A DNA stretch of 64,000 nucleotides, from NCBI GenBank assembly GCA_902560065.1, contig CACEKG010000002.1:1-64000 (forward strand), read 5' to 3'. Below are positions 10,799 to 20,197 of this stretch, one piece after another. The translations under genes were made by a program, and so were the position numbers. The notes beneath the pieces were generated by a model. The model had not been told where the DNA came from. It worked only from the letters and a program-made list of their open reading frames with translations, and did not search any database. Position 1 is the first letter of the stretch. The number at the start of each line of letters is the position of its first letter. Origin of the DNA: an uncultured Bacteroidota bacterium (lineage in GTDB: Bacteria; Bacteroidota; Bacteroidia; Flavobacteriales; Flavobacteriaceae).

Positions 10799-12103
10799 CT
10801 ACTTCTTTCTAAAAAATATTTGTATTGGACTCCCGCTAAAATCAAATTTTTCTCTTAGCTTATTTTCCAAAAATCTTTTATATGGGTCTTTAAGATACTG
10901 AGGTAAATTACAGAAAAAAATAAACTGAGGATGAAATGTTGGTAATTGATTACAAAATTTAATTTTTATATGTTTTCCTTTTGATGATGGAGGAGGATAT
11001 TTTTCGATAATGGGCAGCATATAATTATTAAGTTCTTTAGTTGAAATTCTCTTTTTTCTATTTTTATAAACCTCAACTGCTTTTTCAATTGATCTAAAAA
11101 CCCTTTGCTTGTTTAAAGAAGATATAAAAATGATCGGAACATCTTCAAATGGTGAAATTTTTTCATTTATCATCTTTTCAAAATCTTTTGTTGATTTTTT
11201 TTCTTTATCAATTAAATCCCATTTATTTACTAGAATTACTATACCCTTTTGATTTCTATGTGCTAACCAAAATATATTTTGAACTTGACCGTCAAAACCC
11301 CTAGTTGCGTCGACAATTAAAAGACAAACATCCGAATATTCTATCGCTCTGATTGATCTAATAACCGAATAAAATTCAATGTTTTCTTTTACTTTAGATT
11401 TTCGTCTAATGCCCGCAGTATCAACTAAATTAAAATCAAATCCAAAAAGATTATATCTAGAGTATATGCTATCTCTAGTAGTACCTGCTTTTTCCGTTAC
11501 AATATTTCTTTCTTCACCAATTAAACAATTTATATAAGAAGATTTACCTGCATTAGGTCTTCCAACGACGGCAAACTTGGGAATTTGGGTTTCATTTTCT
11601 GTTTTTTTTTCTTTTAAACTTGATACTAAATCATCTAACAACTCTCCTGTTCCTCCTCCATTTATACTAGATAATGGATATATGGGATCAAAACCTAGTT
11701 CATAAAATTCTCCTATAATTTTGATTTTTTTTGAATTATCAACCTTGTTAACAACTAAAAAAATTGATTTTTTAGATTTTCTTATCAATTTAGAAAGGTT
11801 TAAATCCATTCCGGTTAAACCATCATTAACATCAACCATAAAAATAATTGCATCAGCTTCATTTATTGCTATGTTTATTTGTTTATCAATTTCCTTTTGA
11901 AAAATATCATCACTATTCTCTATATATCCTCCAGTATCAATTAACGTAAAAGTTTTCCCATTCCAATCACATTTTGAATAATGCCTGTCACGTGTAACCC
12001 CGCTTGTAGGATCAACTATGGCTTCACGACGTTTAATCATCCTATTAAAAAAAGTTGATTTTCCAACATTAGGTCTTCCTACAATTGCTATTATATTACT
12101 CAT
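10799..12103 (-). CDS. der: GTPase Der (EngA), ribosome assembly
   Basis: Der is a double GTPase needed for 50S subunit maturation. Two G domains in tandem are visible: GRPNVGKSTFFN with DTGGY and NKVDN in the first half, and GRPNAGKSSYIN with DTAGIRRKSK and NKWDLID in the second. A KH-like C-terminal domain ends the protein (IKFCNQLPTFHPQFIFFCN). The length of 434 residues is normal. It lies 37 bp downstream of era, and the two ribosome-assembly GTPases probably form one operon. Confidence 0.98.
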   Translation of the reverse strand: MSNIIAIVGRPNVGKSTFFNRMIKRREAIVDPTSGVTRDRHYSKCDWNGKTFTLIDTGGYIENSDDIFQKEIDKQINIAINEADAIIFMVDVNDGLTGMDLNLSKLIRKSKKSIFLVVNKVDNSKKIKIIGEFYELGFDPIYPLSSINGGGTGELLDDLVSSLKEKKTENETQIPKFAVVGRPNAGKSSYINCLIGEERNIVTEKAGTTRDSIYSRYNLFGFDFNLVDTAGIRRKSKVKENIEFYSVIRSIRAIEYSDVCLLIVDATRGFDGQVQNIFWLAHRNQKGIVILVNKWDLIDKEKKSTKDFEKMINEKISPFEDVPIIFISSLNKQRVFRSIEKAVEVYKNRKKRISTKELNNYMLPIIEKYPPPSSKGKHIKIKFCNQLPTFHPQFIFFCNLPQYLKDPYKRFLENKLREKFDFSGSPIQIFFRKK

Positions 12104-12140
12104 TATTATTATTTAAAATAATTCACTTACAAACTAAAAA

Positions 12141-13022
12141 TTAATTATATCCAAATCTTTTTAATTGATTTGAATTAGACCTCCATTTTTTTAGAACCTT
12201 AACATATAATTCGATATGAATTTTTTTTCCAAAAAATTTTTCTAATTTTTTCCTTGTATTCATACCCACTTTTTTTATGGCCTTTCCTTTATTTCCTATA
12301 ATTATACCCTTTTGAGAATCTCTTTCAACATTAATTATTGATCGAATTCTAATAATTTTTTCATCTTCCAAAAATTCTTCTGTATTTACCTCTACAGAAT
12401 ATGGAATCTCTTTTGAATAATTAGTAAAAATATTTTCTCTAACTGCTTCATTTACAAAAAATCTTTCAGGTCTATCTGTTAATTGATCTTTAGGAAAATA
12501 TGGTGGAAATTCAGGTAAATTTTGAATTAAAATTTCAAGAAGCTCTTTAACAAAAAAACCTTTCAAAGCTGAAATAGGGTAAATTTTAGCTTTAGGCAAT
12601 TTTATAGCCCATGAATTAACTTCTTTTTCTAAAGAATCTTGATCAAAAAGATCAATTTTATTTATTAAAACTAGTAATGGAACTTTCGTCTTTTTAATTT
12701 TATCAAAAATTGCTTCATCCTTAGTCTCTATATCATTAATTGATGTCATATAAATTAAAACGTCTGCATCTAAAAGTGAGTCTTTAACAGACTTCATCAT
12801 AGAATCTTGCATTTTATAAGAAGGTTTAATTACTCCTGGTGTATCTGATAAAACCATTTGAAAATTCTCTCCATTAATTATTCCTAAAATTCGATGTCTG
12901 GTTGTCTGAGCTTTAGCTGTTATAATAGAAATATCTTCTCCAACTAAAGAATTCATTAATGTCGATTTACCAACATTAGGATTTCCAATAATTGAAACAA
13001 AACCAGATTGATGTTTTTTCAA
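12141..13022 (-). CDS. era: GTPase Era, 16S rRNA binding
   Basis: Era is a GTPase that binds the 3' end of 16S rRNA during 30S assembly. The G domain shows G1 GNPNVGKSTLMN, G2 TTRHR, G3 DTPGV and G4 NKIDL. The C-terminal KH domain carries the IIGNKGKAIKKVG loop. At 293 residues the protein is complete. It is upstream of der on the minus strand, and divergent from the initiator tRNA. Confidence 0.98.
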   Translation of the reverse strand: MKKHQSGFVSIIGNPNVGKSTLMNSLVGEDISIITAKAQTTRHRILGIINGENFQMVLSDTPGVIKPSYKMQDSMMKSVKDSLLDADVLIYMTSINDIETKDEAIFDKIKKTKVPLLVLINKIDLFDQDSLEKEVNSWAIKLPKAKIYPISALKGFFVKELLEILIQNLPEFPPYFPKDQLTDRPERFFVNEAVRENIFTNYSKEIPYSVEVNTEEFLEDEKIIRIRSIINVERDSQKGIIIGNKGKAIKKVGMNTRKKLEKFFGKKIHIELYVKVLKKWRSNSNQLKRFGYN

Positions 13023-13063
13023 AACAATTTTTTTGTAAAGATACAGTCTTTAAAAAAAGAGTG

Positions 13064-13094
13064 TTGCACGATATATTTTAAATTAATACATTTG
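13064..13094 (+). promoter_or_regulatory. Promoter of the initiator tRNA gene
   Basis: TTG at 13064-13066 and TACATTTG at 13087-13094 with a 20-nt spacer fit the Bacteroidetes consensus. The tRNA begins 8 bp after the -7 box, as expected for a stable RNA with a very short leader. Confidence 0.65.
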
Positions 13095-13102
13095 CAAACT
13101 AA

Positions 13103-13175
<73 letters not shown>

Positions 13176-13186
13176 CTAAAACAATA

Positions 13187-13222
13187 AAACGGTTATACTA
13201 TTATATAGTTAACCGTTTTTTT
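13187..13222 (+). terminator. Rho-independent terminator after tRNA-fMet
   Basis: AAACGGTTA and TAACCGTTT form a 9-bp stem with a loop of about 14 nt, followed by a run of T. It ends the tRNA transcript 12 bp after the tRNA. Confidence 0.75.
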
Positions 13223-13274
13223 ATGATATAATAATTCTTTATTAATTGATTAATATTACCTTTGCGCTCAATCT

Positions 13275-13691
13275 ATGAAAACAATTAGAATATATACTGA
13301 CCATTTAGGAGTTTTGTATGGTGTTTTATGTATGGCACATTGTGCTTTTACACCTTTTCTTTTTTTATCTCAAGTACAATTAATCTCGACATATTCTGAA
13401 TTTCCTTTTCTTTGGAACTCTCTAAATATTCTCTTTTTAACTTTATCATTTTCAGCTGTATATTTTTCATCTATATATTCCTCTAATAAATATGTTAAAA
13501 TAATGATGTTTTTGTTCTGGGGGCTTTTAACTTTTACTATTTTGAATGAACTTTTTGAATTATATCATATTCAAGAGTTTTATGCATATTTATTTGCAAC
13601 GACTCTTTGTGTTTTACATATATATAATTTAAAATATTGTAGATGTGTAGATGATAATTGTTGTGTTCATTCAACTAAAAAAAATTCCTAA
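13275..13691 (+). CDS. MerC-domain membrane protein
   Basis: A 138-residue integral membrane protein with four predicted helices (about residues 12-32, 42-65, 75-92 and 100-118). The paired CMAHCAFTPF motif in the first helix matches MerC-domain proteins, where cysteines can bind metal. A second cysteine cluster (CRCVDDNCCVH) lies at the C-terminus. Classical MerC moves mercury. Most Bacteroidetes members stand alone without a mer operon, as here, so a role in metal traffic is only an inference. TACCTTTG 11 bp before the start is a plausible -7 box. Confidence 0.8.
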   Translation: MKTIRIYTDHLGVLYGVLCMAHCAFTPFLFLSQVQLISTYSEFPFLWNSLNILFLTLSFSAVYFSSIYSSNKYVKIMMFLFWGLLTFTILNELFELYHIQEFYAYLFATTLCVLHIYNLKYCRCVDDNCCVHSTKKNS

Positions 13692-13718
13692 AAAATTTTA
13701 ATTGAATTAAAAAAGACT

Positions 13719-14954
13719 TTATTGAATTGCCCTATATATGTATTTATTTAATTCAACTACATACTCATATGAGTCTGGAAATTTCTGGGTCATAAAAATT
13801 GCAATTAAGTCTTCTTTGTGATCAATAAAAAAATGTGTTTTAAAATATCCTCCCCAATAAATTTGTCCATTATTTGCAGGGCTAGATTCTTTTTCAGCAT
13901 TAACTAAAACTCCAAATCCTAATCCAAAGCCTCTTGATGAACCTAAAAAATTTTGAACATGATTCTTAATTATCAATTTTACGCTTTTCTTACTTAATAT
14001 GTTTTTTCCATTAAGTTTTCCATTATTTAAAATCATTCGACAAAATTGAAGATAATCTTCAATTGATGAAAACAAACCATGTGTTCCTCCATATAAAGTA
14101 TTTCCTTGAATTGGTACTTGAGTTGGACTTAATATAAGCTCACCTTCTTCATTTTTAAGATGAACCATCATAATTCTTTCTTCTTTATTTAAATTGACGT
14201 TATAACCCGTATCATTCATTTCTAATGGATCAAAAATATTTTCTTTTAAATATCTATTAATTGGATTTTTAGTAATTCTTTGAAGGATTAAAGCTAACAC
14301 ATCAGTTGATGCACTGTAATACCATTTTACTCCAGGTTGACTGATCAAAGGGGCTTTAAATAAGGCTTCTATCCTTTGCTCTAATTTTACATAATCAGCT
14401 GGATCAAATAATTCATTGTACATTAATTTAAATAATTGTTTTTCATATAAATTTTCTCCTAAACCATGGGATAATCCTGAAGTATGAGTTAAAAGTTGTT
14501 TAATTGTAATTTTTCTTTCAATATCTTTTACAGGTCCATCTATTCCTTTATTAGGATCAATAATAACCTTTAAATTTTTCATTTCAGGAATATAACTTTC
14601 TGCTAAATCATCTAATTTTAATTGGCCCTTTTCAATTAACTGCATAATGGCAACACTGATTATAGGCTTAGTCATTGATTGTATATAATATATACTATTC
14701 TTTTTTAAAGGACTTTTTGATGAATAATTTCTATAACCTAAATTTTTATGCCAAATAATATTATTGTTTTTAAAAATTAGGACCTCAGCTCCAGCAATTT
14801 CGCCTTCTTTAATTTCATCACTTATAAAATTCTCAAATCCAACAAGTTCATTAATATCAATTTTTGTTTGACTTAAGAGCGGGTCAAACAAAAAGAAAAA
14901 AACCAAGTTTAAAATTAATAAGTTACTTCTGAAATAAGTTTTGTCATTCATCAT
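13719..14954 (-). CDS. Beta-lactamase-fold serine hydrolase (class C / esterase type)
   Basis: A secreted serine hydrolase of 411 residues with an N-terminal signal peptide (hydrophobic stretch about residues 10-28 ending at LLSQ). The SxxK motif is seen in YIQSMTKPIISVA and a YxA in place of YxN is seen in WYYSASTDVLA. The HTSGLSHG segment is typical of this esterase / penicillin-binding-like family (Pfam beta-lactamase). The substrate is unknown; such proteins often act as esterases. It is divergent from the M16 peptidase gene, with 39 bp between. Confidence 0.88.
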   Translation of the reverse strand: MMNDKTYFRSNLLILNLVFFFLFDPLLSQTKIDINELVGFENFISDEIKEGEIAGAEVLIFKNNNIIWHKNLGYRNYSSKSPLKKNSIYYIQSMTKPIISVAIMQLIEKGQLKLDDLAESYIPEMKNLKVIIDPNKGIDGPVKDIERKITIKQLLTHTSGLSHGLGENLYEKQLFKLMYNELFDPADYVKLEQRIEALFKAPLISQPGVKWYYSASTDVLALILQRITKNPINRYLKENIFDPLEMNDTGYNVNLNKEERIMMVHLKNEEGELILSPTQVPIQGNTLYGGTHGLFSSIEDYLQFCRMILNNGKLNGKNILSKKSVKLIIKNHVQNFLGSSRGFGLGFGVLVNAEKESSPANNGQIYWGGYFKTHFFIDHKEDLIAIFMTQKFPDSYEYVVELNKYIYRAIQ

Positions 14955-14993
14955 TATAAAATTTCATTCAAAAATAAATTATATTTAAACTTT

Positions 14994-17891
14994 ATGATAT
15001 TTTTTATGGATTTAATGAAAAAAAATTTTTTCGTTTTATTACTTGTCTTTAGTTCATCTCTTTTCCCTCAAAAGTCATCTAAACCAATTCAAGTTGAAGA
15101 ATTTGTTTTAGATAATGGTTTGACCGTAATGTTAAGTGAAAATAATGAGAGTCCAAATATATTTGGAGTTATTGGTGTTAAGGCTGGAGGCAAAAATGAT
15201 CCAAAAGATGCAACAGGAATTGCTCATTATTTAGAACATGTATTATTTAAAGGAACAAAAGAGTTAGGAACATCAGATTATAATAATGAAAAAATATATC
15301 TTGATAGTATTAGTAAACTATATGAAGACCTATCAAAAACTAATTCAATTAATAAAAGATCTTTAATTCAATCTGAGATCAACAGAATTTCAATTAAGGC
15401 ATCAGAATATGCAATTCCAAATGAACTAGACAAGCTTTTAAAACAAATTGGAAGTACTAACATTAATGCTTTCACAAATCAAGATTATACTGCTTACTAC
15501 AATAGTTTTCCTCCAAATCAAATAGAAAAATGGTTGGAATTATATAGTCATCGTTTTCAAAACCCTGTATTTAGATTATTTCAATCAGAATTAGAAACAG
15601 TTTATGAAGAAAAAAACATATACATGGATAATCCATTAAATATTGTAATTGAGGAAATTTTAAAGAATGTTTTTAAAAATCACCCTTATGGTCAACAATC
15701 CGTTCTTGGAAAAGTAGAACATTTAAAAAATCCTTCTCTTGAAAAAATGTACAAATTTTATAAAGATTATTACGTTCCAAATAATATGGTTTTAGCTCTA
15801 TCAGGAGATTTTGATTCAGAAAAAATTATTCCAATTATTAATGAAAAATTTAAAAATTGGAAATCTGAAAAAATTCCAAAATTTCCAGAATACAAAGAAG
15901 AACCTTTTAATAAAAGAGAATTTTTTGAAAAAAAACTCACGCCAATAAAAATGGGTGCTCTTGTTATTAGATCTCCCAAAAATGGAGATCTCGATAAAAT
16001 TAAATTTGATATGGCTTTGCAAGCTTTATACAATTATGAAGAAACTGGCTTTTTAAATAAATTAAGAGATGAAGGAAAATTAATGGACTCTGGTTTGCTT
16101 AAATTTGAGAACAATGATCATGGAGCAACATTAATTTACTTTATACCTAAACTTATTGGACAAAAATTAAGTGCTGCCGAAAAAATCATTAAAAATCAAA
16201 TCGAAAAATTAAAAAAAGGTGATTTCTCTGAAGATTTTGTTGAAGCCTTAAAAATTAATTCAATTAAAGAAAACTCATATAAATGGGAGAGTAATGAAAG
16301 TAGAGCTTTAGAAATGGTAAGTGCATTTAGCCAAGGTAAAAAATGGAATGAATATTATACTAATTATGAAGGCATAAGTAATATTTCAAAGAATGAAATA
16401 ATTGAAATAGCTAATACTTATTTTAATGATAATTACCTCATTTTATATTCTAAAATGGGTTCTCCAAAAAAAGAAAAATTAAAGAAGCCTAGCTATAAAC
16501 CAACAATTTCAAATACTAATGCAATTTCAAAATTTAGTTCAGAGTTCTCAAAACTTAAATCTTCAAATTATAAACCAAATTTTATTGATTTTAATAATGA
16601 TATAATTAGATCTAATCTCAATGATAAATTTTCAATTTTAAAAACAAAAAATCCATTCAATAATATTTTTGATTTAGAGATAAGGTTTGGTGTAGGATTT
16701 TATCAAATTCCAGAAATTATGTTTTTAAGTAGTTATCTAAGTCTAATTGGTACTAAAGAATTTAATGTTGGACAACTAAAAGAAGAATTCCATAATCTTG
16801 GTTCAACATATTATTTTTCGCATACTGATAACACTTTTTCATTAAATGTCTCAGGAATTGAATCCAATTTAAAAGAAATAATAAAATTATGTGAGAAATT
16901 AATTAATGAATTAACTTTTGAAGAATCTAAAATATCTCAAATAATAGATGAATTTAAAGCAAGTCGAAAATTAAATAAAGAACAAAACATTTTTATAGCC
17001 CAATCCCTAAATGAATTTGCTATGTTGGGAGAAAATGCACCAAGAATTAAAGAGTTATCAAAAAAAGAAATAAAAAAATTGAATTCAACTAAATTAAAGG
17101 CTATTTATAATCAAATTAAAACTTATGAAAAAACAATAAAATTTGTTGGTAATACTGATATTGACACTTTAAAATCATTATTTAAAAAACATATAAATGA
17201 TAATAAAAAACTTAAAGAAAAAATGCCTTATGTAGTTCTTAGAAGGCAAATTTCTAATGAGAACAAAATTTATATTTTAAATAAAAAAAATAGTATTCAA
17301 AGTCACATTGTTTTCAACATTGAAGGAAGCAAAAGATCAAATTCTTCTCTTCCATTTTCTGAAGCATTCAATTCTTATTTTGGAAGAGATATGTCGAGTT
17401 TAGTGTTTCAAGAAATAAGAGAGTTTAGATCTCTTGCTTATGCTACATATGCAAATTATGAATTGGCTCCAATGGAAGGAGAAAATAACAGGTTTCTAGC
17501 ATATATTGGTTCTCAATCAGATAAAGCAATTGAATCAATAAAAGTAATGACTAATTTAATTAATCAAATGCCTGAAAAACCTGAGCGTATTGAAACAATT
17601 AAATCTTCCTTAATTGAAACGTCCAAATCATCAAGACCCGGATTTAGAAATATTTTAAACACAACTGAAAGTTGGATAAGACAAGGTTTTGATTCTGACC
17701 CAAATAAAATATATTTAAAAGATTATGAAAGTCTTTCTTTTGATTCGATTTTAAATTTTTATAATAAAGAAATAAAAAATAAACCTATAATAATATCTAT
17801 AGTTGGTGATCTTTCTCGAATTAATCTTAATGAATTAAAAAAGTTTGGAAAAGTAATCAAAGTAAAAGAATCTGATATTTTTGTAAATTAA
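14994..17891 (+). CDS. M16-family zinc metallopeptidase, two-domain, secreted
   Basis: A full-length M16 (pitrilysin-like) protease of 965 residues. The N-terminal half carries the inverted zinc motif HXXEH in AHYLEHVLFKGT, and the distal glutamate lies in ETVYEEKNIYMDNP. The second half is the inactive M16 partner domain. The signal peptide suggests the periplasm. ATG codons at 14994, 15009 and 15015 are all possible starts; the one at 15015 (MKKNFFVLLLVF) gives the most typical signal peptide. A sulfatase gene follows 22 bp downstream. Confidence 0.92.
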   Translation: MIFFMDLMKKNFFVLLLVFSSSLFPQKSSKPIQVEEFVLDNGLTVMLSENNESPNIFGVIGVKAGGKNDPKDATGIAHYLEHVLFKGTKELGTSDYNNEKIYLDSISKLYEDLSKTNSINKRSLIQSEINRISIKASEYAIPNELDKLLKQIGSTNINAFTNQDYTAYYNSFPPNQIEKWLELYSHRFQNPVFRLFQSELETVYEEKNIYMDNPLNIVIEEILKNVFKNHPYGQQSVLGKVEHLKNPSLEKMYKFYKDYYVPNNMVLALSGDFDSEKIIPIINEKFKNWKSEKIPKFPEYKEEPFNKREFFEKKLTPIKMGALVIRSPKNGDLDKIKFDMALQALYNYEETGFLNKLRDEGKLMDSGLLKFENNDHGATLIYFIPKLIGQKLSAAEKIIKNQIEKLKKGDFSEDFVEALKINSIKENSYKWESNESRALEMVSAFSQGKKWNEYYTNYEGISNISKNEIIEIANTYFNDNYLILYSKMGSPKKEKLKKPSYKPTISNTNAISKFSSEFSKLKSSNYKPNFIDFNNDIIRSNLNDKFSILKTKNPFNNIFDLEIRFGVGFYQIPEIMFLSSYLSLIGTKEFNVGQLKEEFHNLGSTYYFSHTDNTFSLNVSGIESNLKEIIKLCEKLINELTFEESKISQIIDEFKASRKLNKEQNIFIAQSLNEFAMLGENAPRIKELSKKEIKKLNSTKLKAIYNQIKTYEKTIKFVGNTDIDTLKSLFKKHINDNKKLKEKMPYVVLRRQISNENKIYILNKKNSIQSHIVFNIEGSKRSNSSLPFSEAFNSYFGRDMSSLVFQEIREFRSLAYATYANYELAPMEGENNRFLAYIGSQSDKAIESIKVMTNLINQMPEKPERIETIKSSLIETSKSSRPGFRNILNTTESWIRQGFDSDPNKIYLKDYESLSFDSILNFYNKEIKNKPIIISIVGDLSRINLNELKKFGKVIKVKESDIFVN

Positions 17892-17913
17892 TTTGATTAT
17901 TAAAAACCATTAA

Positions 17914-19509
17914 ATGAGAAAATTTTTTCGCTTAATTTCCCTGCTTTTAATTATAACTTCATGTTCTTGGGATTCAACTCCTCCAAATATTATTTTCATA
18001 ATGTCTGACGACCATGCTTATCAAGCAATTAGTGCATATGGTCATAATTTAAATAATACACCAAACATTGATAGAATAGCTAATGAAGGGGCCATTTTTA
18101 ATAAAGGGTTTGTTACAAACTCAATTTGTGCTCCAAGTAGAGCTGTCATGCTTACTGGAAAACATAGTTTTATAAATGGAAAAGTTGATAATCATCAAGA
18201 TTTCGATTGGTCACAACCAAACTTTGCTAAAACATTACAAAAAGGGGGGTATCAAACAGCTTTAATTGGAAAAATTCATTTAAGAGGACTGCCACAAGGT
18301 TTTGATTATTCTGCTGTTTTAGAAGGTCAAGGCCATTATTATAATCCTGATTTTGTAATTAATGGGCTTAAAAAAAGAATAGAAGGATATGTAACATCAA
18401 TCACAACTGAACTAAGTCTAGATTGGCTAAAAAATAAAAGAGATAAAACAAAACCCTTTTTACTTTTATATCACCAAAAAGCTCCTCATAGGAATTGGAA
18501 ACCAGAAGAAAAATATTTAAATCTTTTTGATGATAAGACATTTGATCCTCCTTCTAATTTTTTTGATGATTATTCTAATAGAGGAACTGCAGCAAAAAAA
18601 CAAGAAATGCTAATTCATGCAACTGAAAAGCAAATACGGTCATCAAGAGGAAATTATGGTCATGGAAGATGGGGTCACGATTTTAAATTTGTAATTGACC
18701 CCTATGGAAGAAACACTGGCTTTGAAAAGGAATTAAACAGATTTACTGATGAACAAAAAAAAGAATGGTTAACTGCTTATACTCCAAAAAATAATGCTTT
18801 GAAAATTAAAAAATTAAAAGGAAAAGATTTAGCCATTTGGAAATTTAATAGATATCTAAAAGACTATTTGAGAACTATCCAATCTGTTGATGATGGTGTT
18901 GGCAAAATCCTAGATTATCTTGATGAAGAAGATCTTGCCGAAAACACAATTGTAATCTATACATCTGATCAAGGATTTTATCTTGGAGAACATGGTTGGT
19001 TTGACAAAAGGTTTATGTATGAAGAGTCTTTTAGAACTCCTATTTTAATGAGATATCCAAAAAAAATAAAACCAAAAACAGAAATTAATGAATTAGTTCA
19101 AAATCTAGATTTTGCTCCAACATTTTTAGATTACGCAAATATTTCAATACCAAATGACATTCAAGGTTTATCTTTTAGAAAACTTGTTGAAAGTGAAAAA
19201 ACAAAATGGAGAGATGCTATATACTATACATATTATGAATATCCATCAGTTCATATGGTAAAGAGGCATTATGGGATAAGAACGAAAAAATATAAATTAA
19301 TGCATTTTTACTATGATATTGATGAATGGGAAATGTATGATTTAGAAAATGATCCTTCTGAAATGAAAAATATATTTAACGATTCCAAATACTCTGAAAT
19401 AAAAAACACACTTCTTCTACAATTATCTGATCTTAAAACTAAATATGGTGATTCTGATTCTTTAAATCAAATGCATATAAAGAGATATCTTAAATCTATA
19501 AGGAAATAA
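17914..19509 (+). CDS. Type I sulfatase lipoprotein
   Basis: A formylglycine-dependent sulfatase (S1 family) of 531 residues. The lipobox TSCSWD follows a short signal, so it is probably anchored in the outer membrane. Metal ligands are in IIFIMSDDHAYQA. The canonical CxPSR activation motif is present as NSICAPSRAVMLTGK. The TSDQGFYLGEHGWFDKRFMYEE segment is typical of heparan/iduronate-type sulfatases. Substrates in marine Flavobacteriia are usually algal sulfated glycans, which I cannot specify here. It sits close behind the M16 gene. Confidence 0.92.
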   Translation: MRKFFRLISLLLIITSCSWDSTPPNIIFIMSDDHAYQAISAYGHNLNNTPNIDRIANEGAIFNKGFVTNSICAPSRAVMLTGKHSFINGKVDNHQDFDWSQPNFAKTLQKGGYQTALIGKIHLRGLPQGFDYSAVLEGQGHYYNPDFVINGLKKRIEGYVTSITTELSLDWLKNKRDKTKPFLLLYHQKAPHRNWKPEEKYLNLFDDKTFDPPSNFFDDYSNRGTAAKKQEMLIHATEKQIRSSRGNYGHGRWGHDFKFVIDPYGRNTGFEKELNRFTDEQKKEWLTAYTPKNNALKIKKLKGKDLAIWKFNRYLKDYLRTIQSVDDGVGKILDYLDEEDLAENTIVIYTSDQGFYLGEHGWFDKRFMYEESFRTPILMRYPKKIKPKTEINELVQNLDFAPTFLDYANISIPNDIQGLSFRKLVESEKTKWRDAIYYTYYEYPSVHMVKRHYGIRTKKYKLMHFYYDIDEWEMYDLENDPSEMKNIFNDSKYSEIKNTLLLQLSDLKTKYGDSDSLNQMHIKRYLKSIRK

Positions 19510-19740
19510 TTATAGAAAAGAATGTGAGCTAATATCCTTGTTTTCTTCTCCTCTATCATCAAATAATTTTAACTGTTTAATCCAATATATAGAGGCAACT
19601 ATACCCAAGAAAAGAAAAATCCAAGAAACAATATTTGCAAACCACCAACTATCTAATTGCATTTCTCTTAGAAAATTAAAAGGAACTAATAAAATTTCTT
19701 CAAATAAATAAGCGATTGCTTCAAAAAAACTTTTCCACAT
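19510..19740 (-). CDS. Small conserved flavobacterial membrane protein (DUF6341-like)
   Basis: A 76-residue protein with one clear membrane helix (about residues 30-52) and the conserved tail KQLKLFDDRGEENKD-SHSFL. I recall this pattern from DUF6341 of Flavobacteriia, which is often near upp. The function is unknown. It converges on the sulfatase gene with no gap and is divergent from the Smr gene. Confidence 0.7.
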   Translation of the reverse strand: MWKSFFEAIAYLFEEILLVPFNFLREMQLDSWWFANIVSWIFLFLGIVASIYWIKQLKLFDDRGEENKDISSHSFL

Positions 19741-19811
19741 AAATTTGAAATTAAATTCTCAGTAAAAATAATAAAAAAACATTATTTTGAAGTCAATTAA
19801 AAACCTTTAAA

Positions 19812-20054
19812 ATTTTATTCCAAATCGAAGAATTAGATTTACATGGAATTCGTCACAAAGAGGCTTTAGAAATGGTCAAATTAAAACTTGATCAAGAAAA
19901 AGAAAAAGGTCAATTTTCTTTAACCATTATTACTGGGAATTCATCTGTTCTACAAAAACTAATATTAAATAAAATATTAGAAGGCTCAGAATTTAAATAC
20001 TATATTCCTAGTTGGAATTTAGGCCAAATAATTGTCGATTATGTAGAACTGTAA
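19812..20054 (+). CDS. Smr-domain protein, target of the mobile element; no ATG start
   Basis: Translation from 19791 gives an open frame with the Smr signature LDLHGIRHKEALEMV and then TIITGNSS, the positions of the DLHG and ITGKG motifs of Smr (MutS2-type) endonuclease domains. No ATG lies before the DLHG motif. The ATG at 19872 would remove it. ATT at 19812 is the best non-standard start, and a damaged 5' end is the alternative. The last codons (IIVDYVEL-stop, 20028-20054) are supplied by the integrated element; the displaced original end is at 34097-34123. Smr domains act on nucleic acids; the role of this small version is unknown. Confidence 0.6.
   Translation: MLFQIEELDLHGIRHKEALEMVKLKLDQEKEKGQFSLTIITGNSSVLQKLILNKILEGSEFKYYIPSWNLGQIIVDYVEL
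20026..20038 (+). other. attL core
   Basis: AAATAATTGTCGA is identical to 34095-34107. Sequence to the left is host Smr coding sequence; to the right the element supplies GAT-TAT-GTA-GAA-CTG-TAA as the substitute 3' end. Confidence 0.75.
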
Positions 20055-20057
20055 TTC

Positions 20058-20119
20058 TTTAACTTCTTTTGACTTCTATATTACTTTAAATATAAGGCTT
20101 TTCATTTACTTTGACTTCT
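20058..20119 (+). repeat. TTTGACTTCT repeats, candidate integrase arm sites or operators
   Basis: TTTAACTTCT (20058-20067), TTTGACTTCT (20068-20077) and TTTGACTTCT (20110-20119) lie between attL and the integrase gene. A further copy lies at 21359-21368, just after the integrase gene. Position and spacing fit arm-type sites for integrase or excisionase, or operators in front of two element genes. Confidence 0.45.
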
Positions 20120-20149
20120 TCTAATTGACATTAATTATGTATATTTATT

Positions 20150-20191
20150 GTACGAATAATGTACGAATAAATATTCCGTACAAAATCGTAC
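20150..20191 (+). repeat. GTACG boxes, two direct and two inverted, before the integrase start
   Basis: GTACGAATAAT at 20150-20160 is followed directly by GTACGAATAAA at 20161-20171. Inverted CGTAC boxes follow at 20177-20181 and 20187-20191. The last lies 6 bp before the integrase ATG. The arrangement suggests a protein-binding region that couples integrase expression to site occupancy. A related doublet is found near the right end (34042-34058). Confidence 0.5.
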
Positions 20192-20197
20192 ACAATT

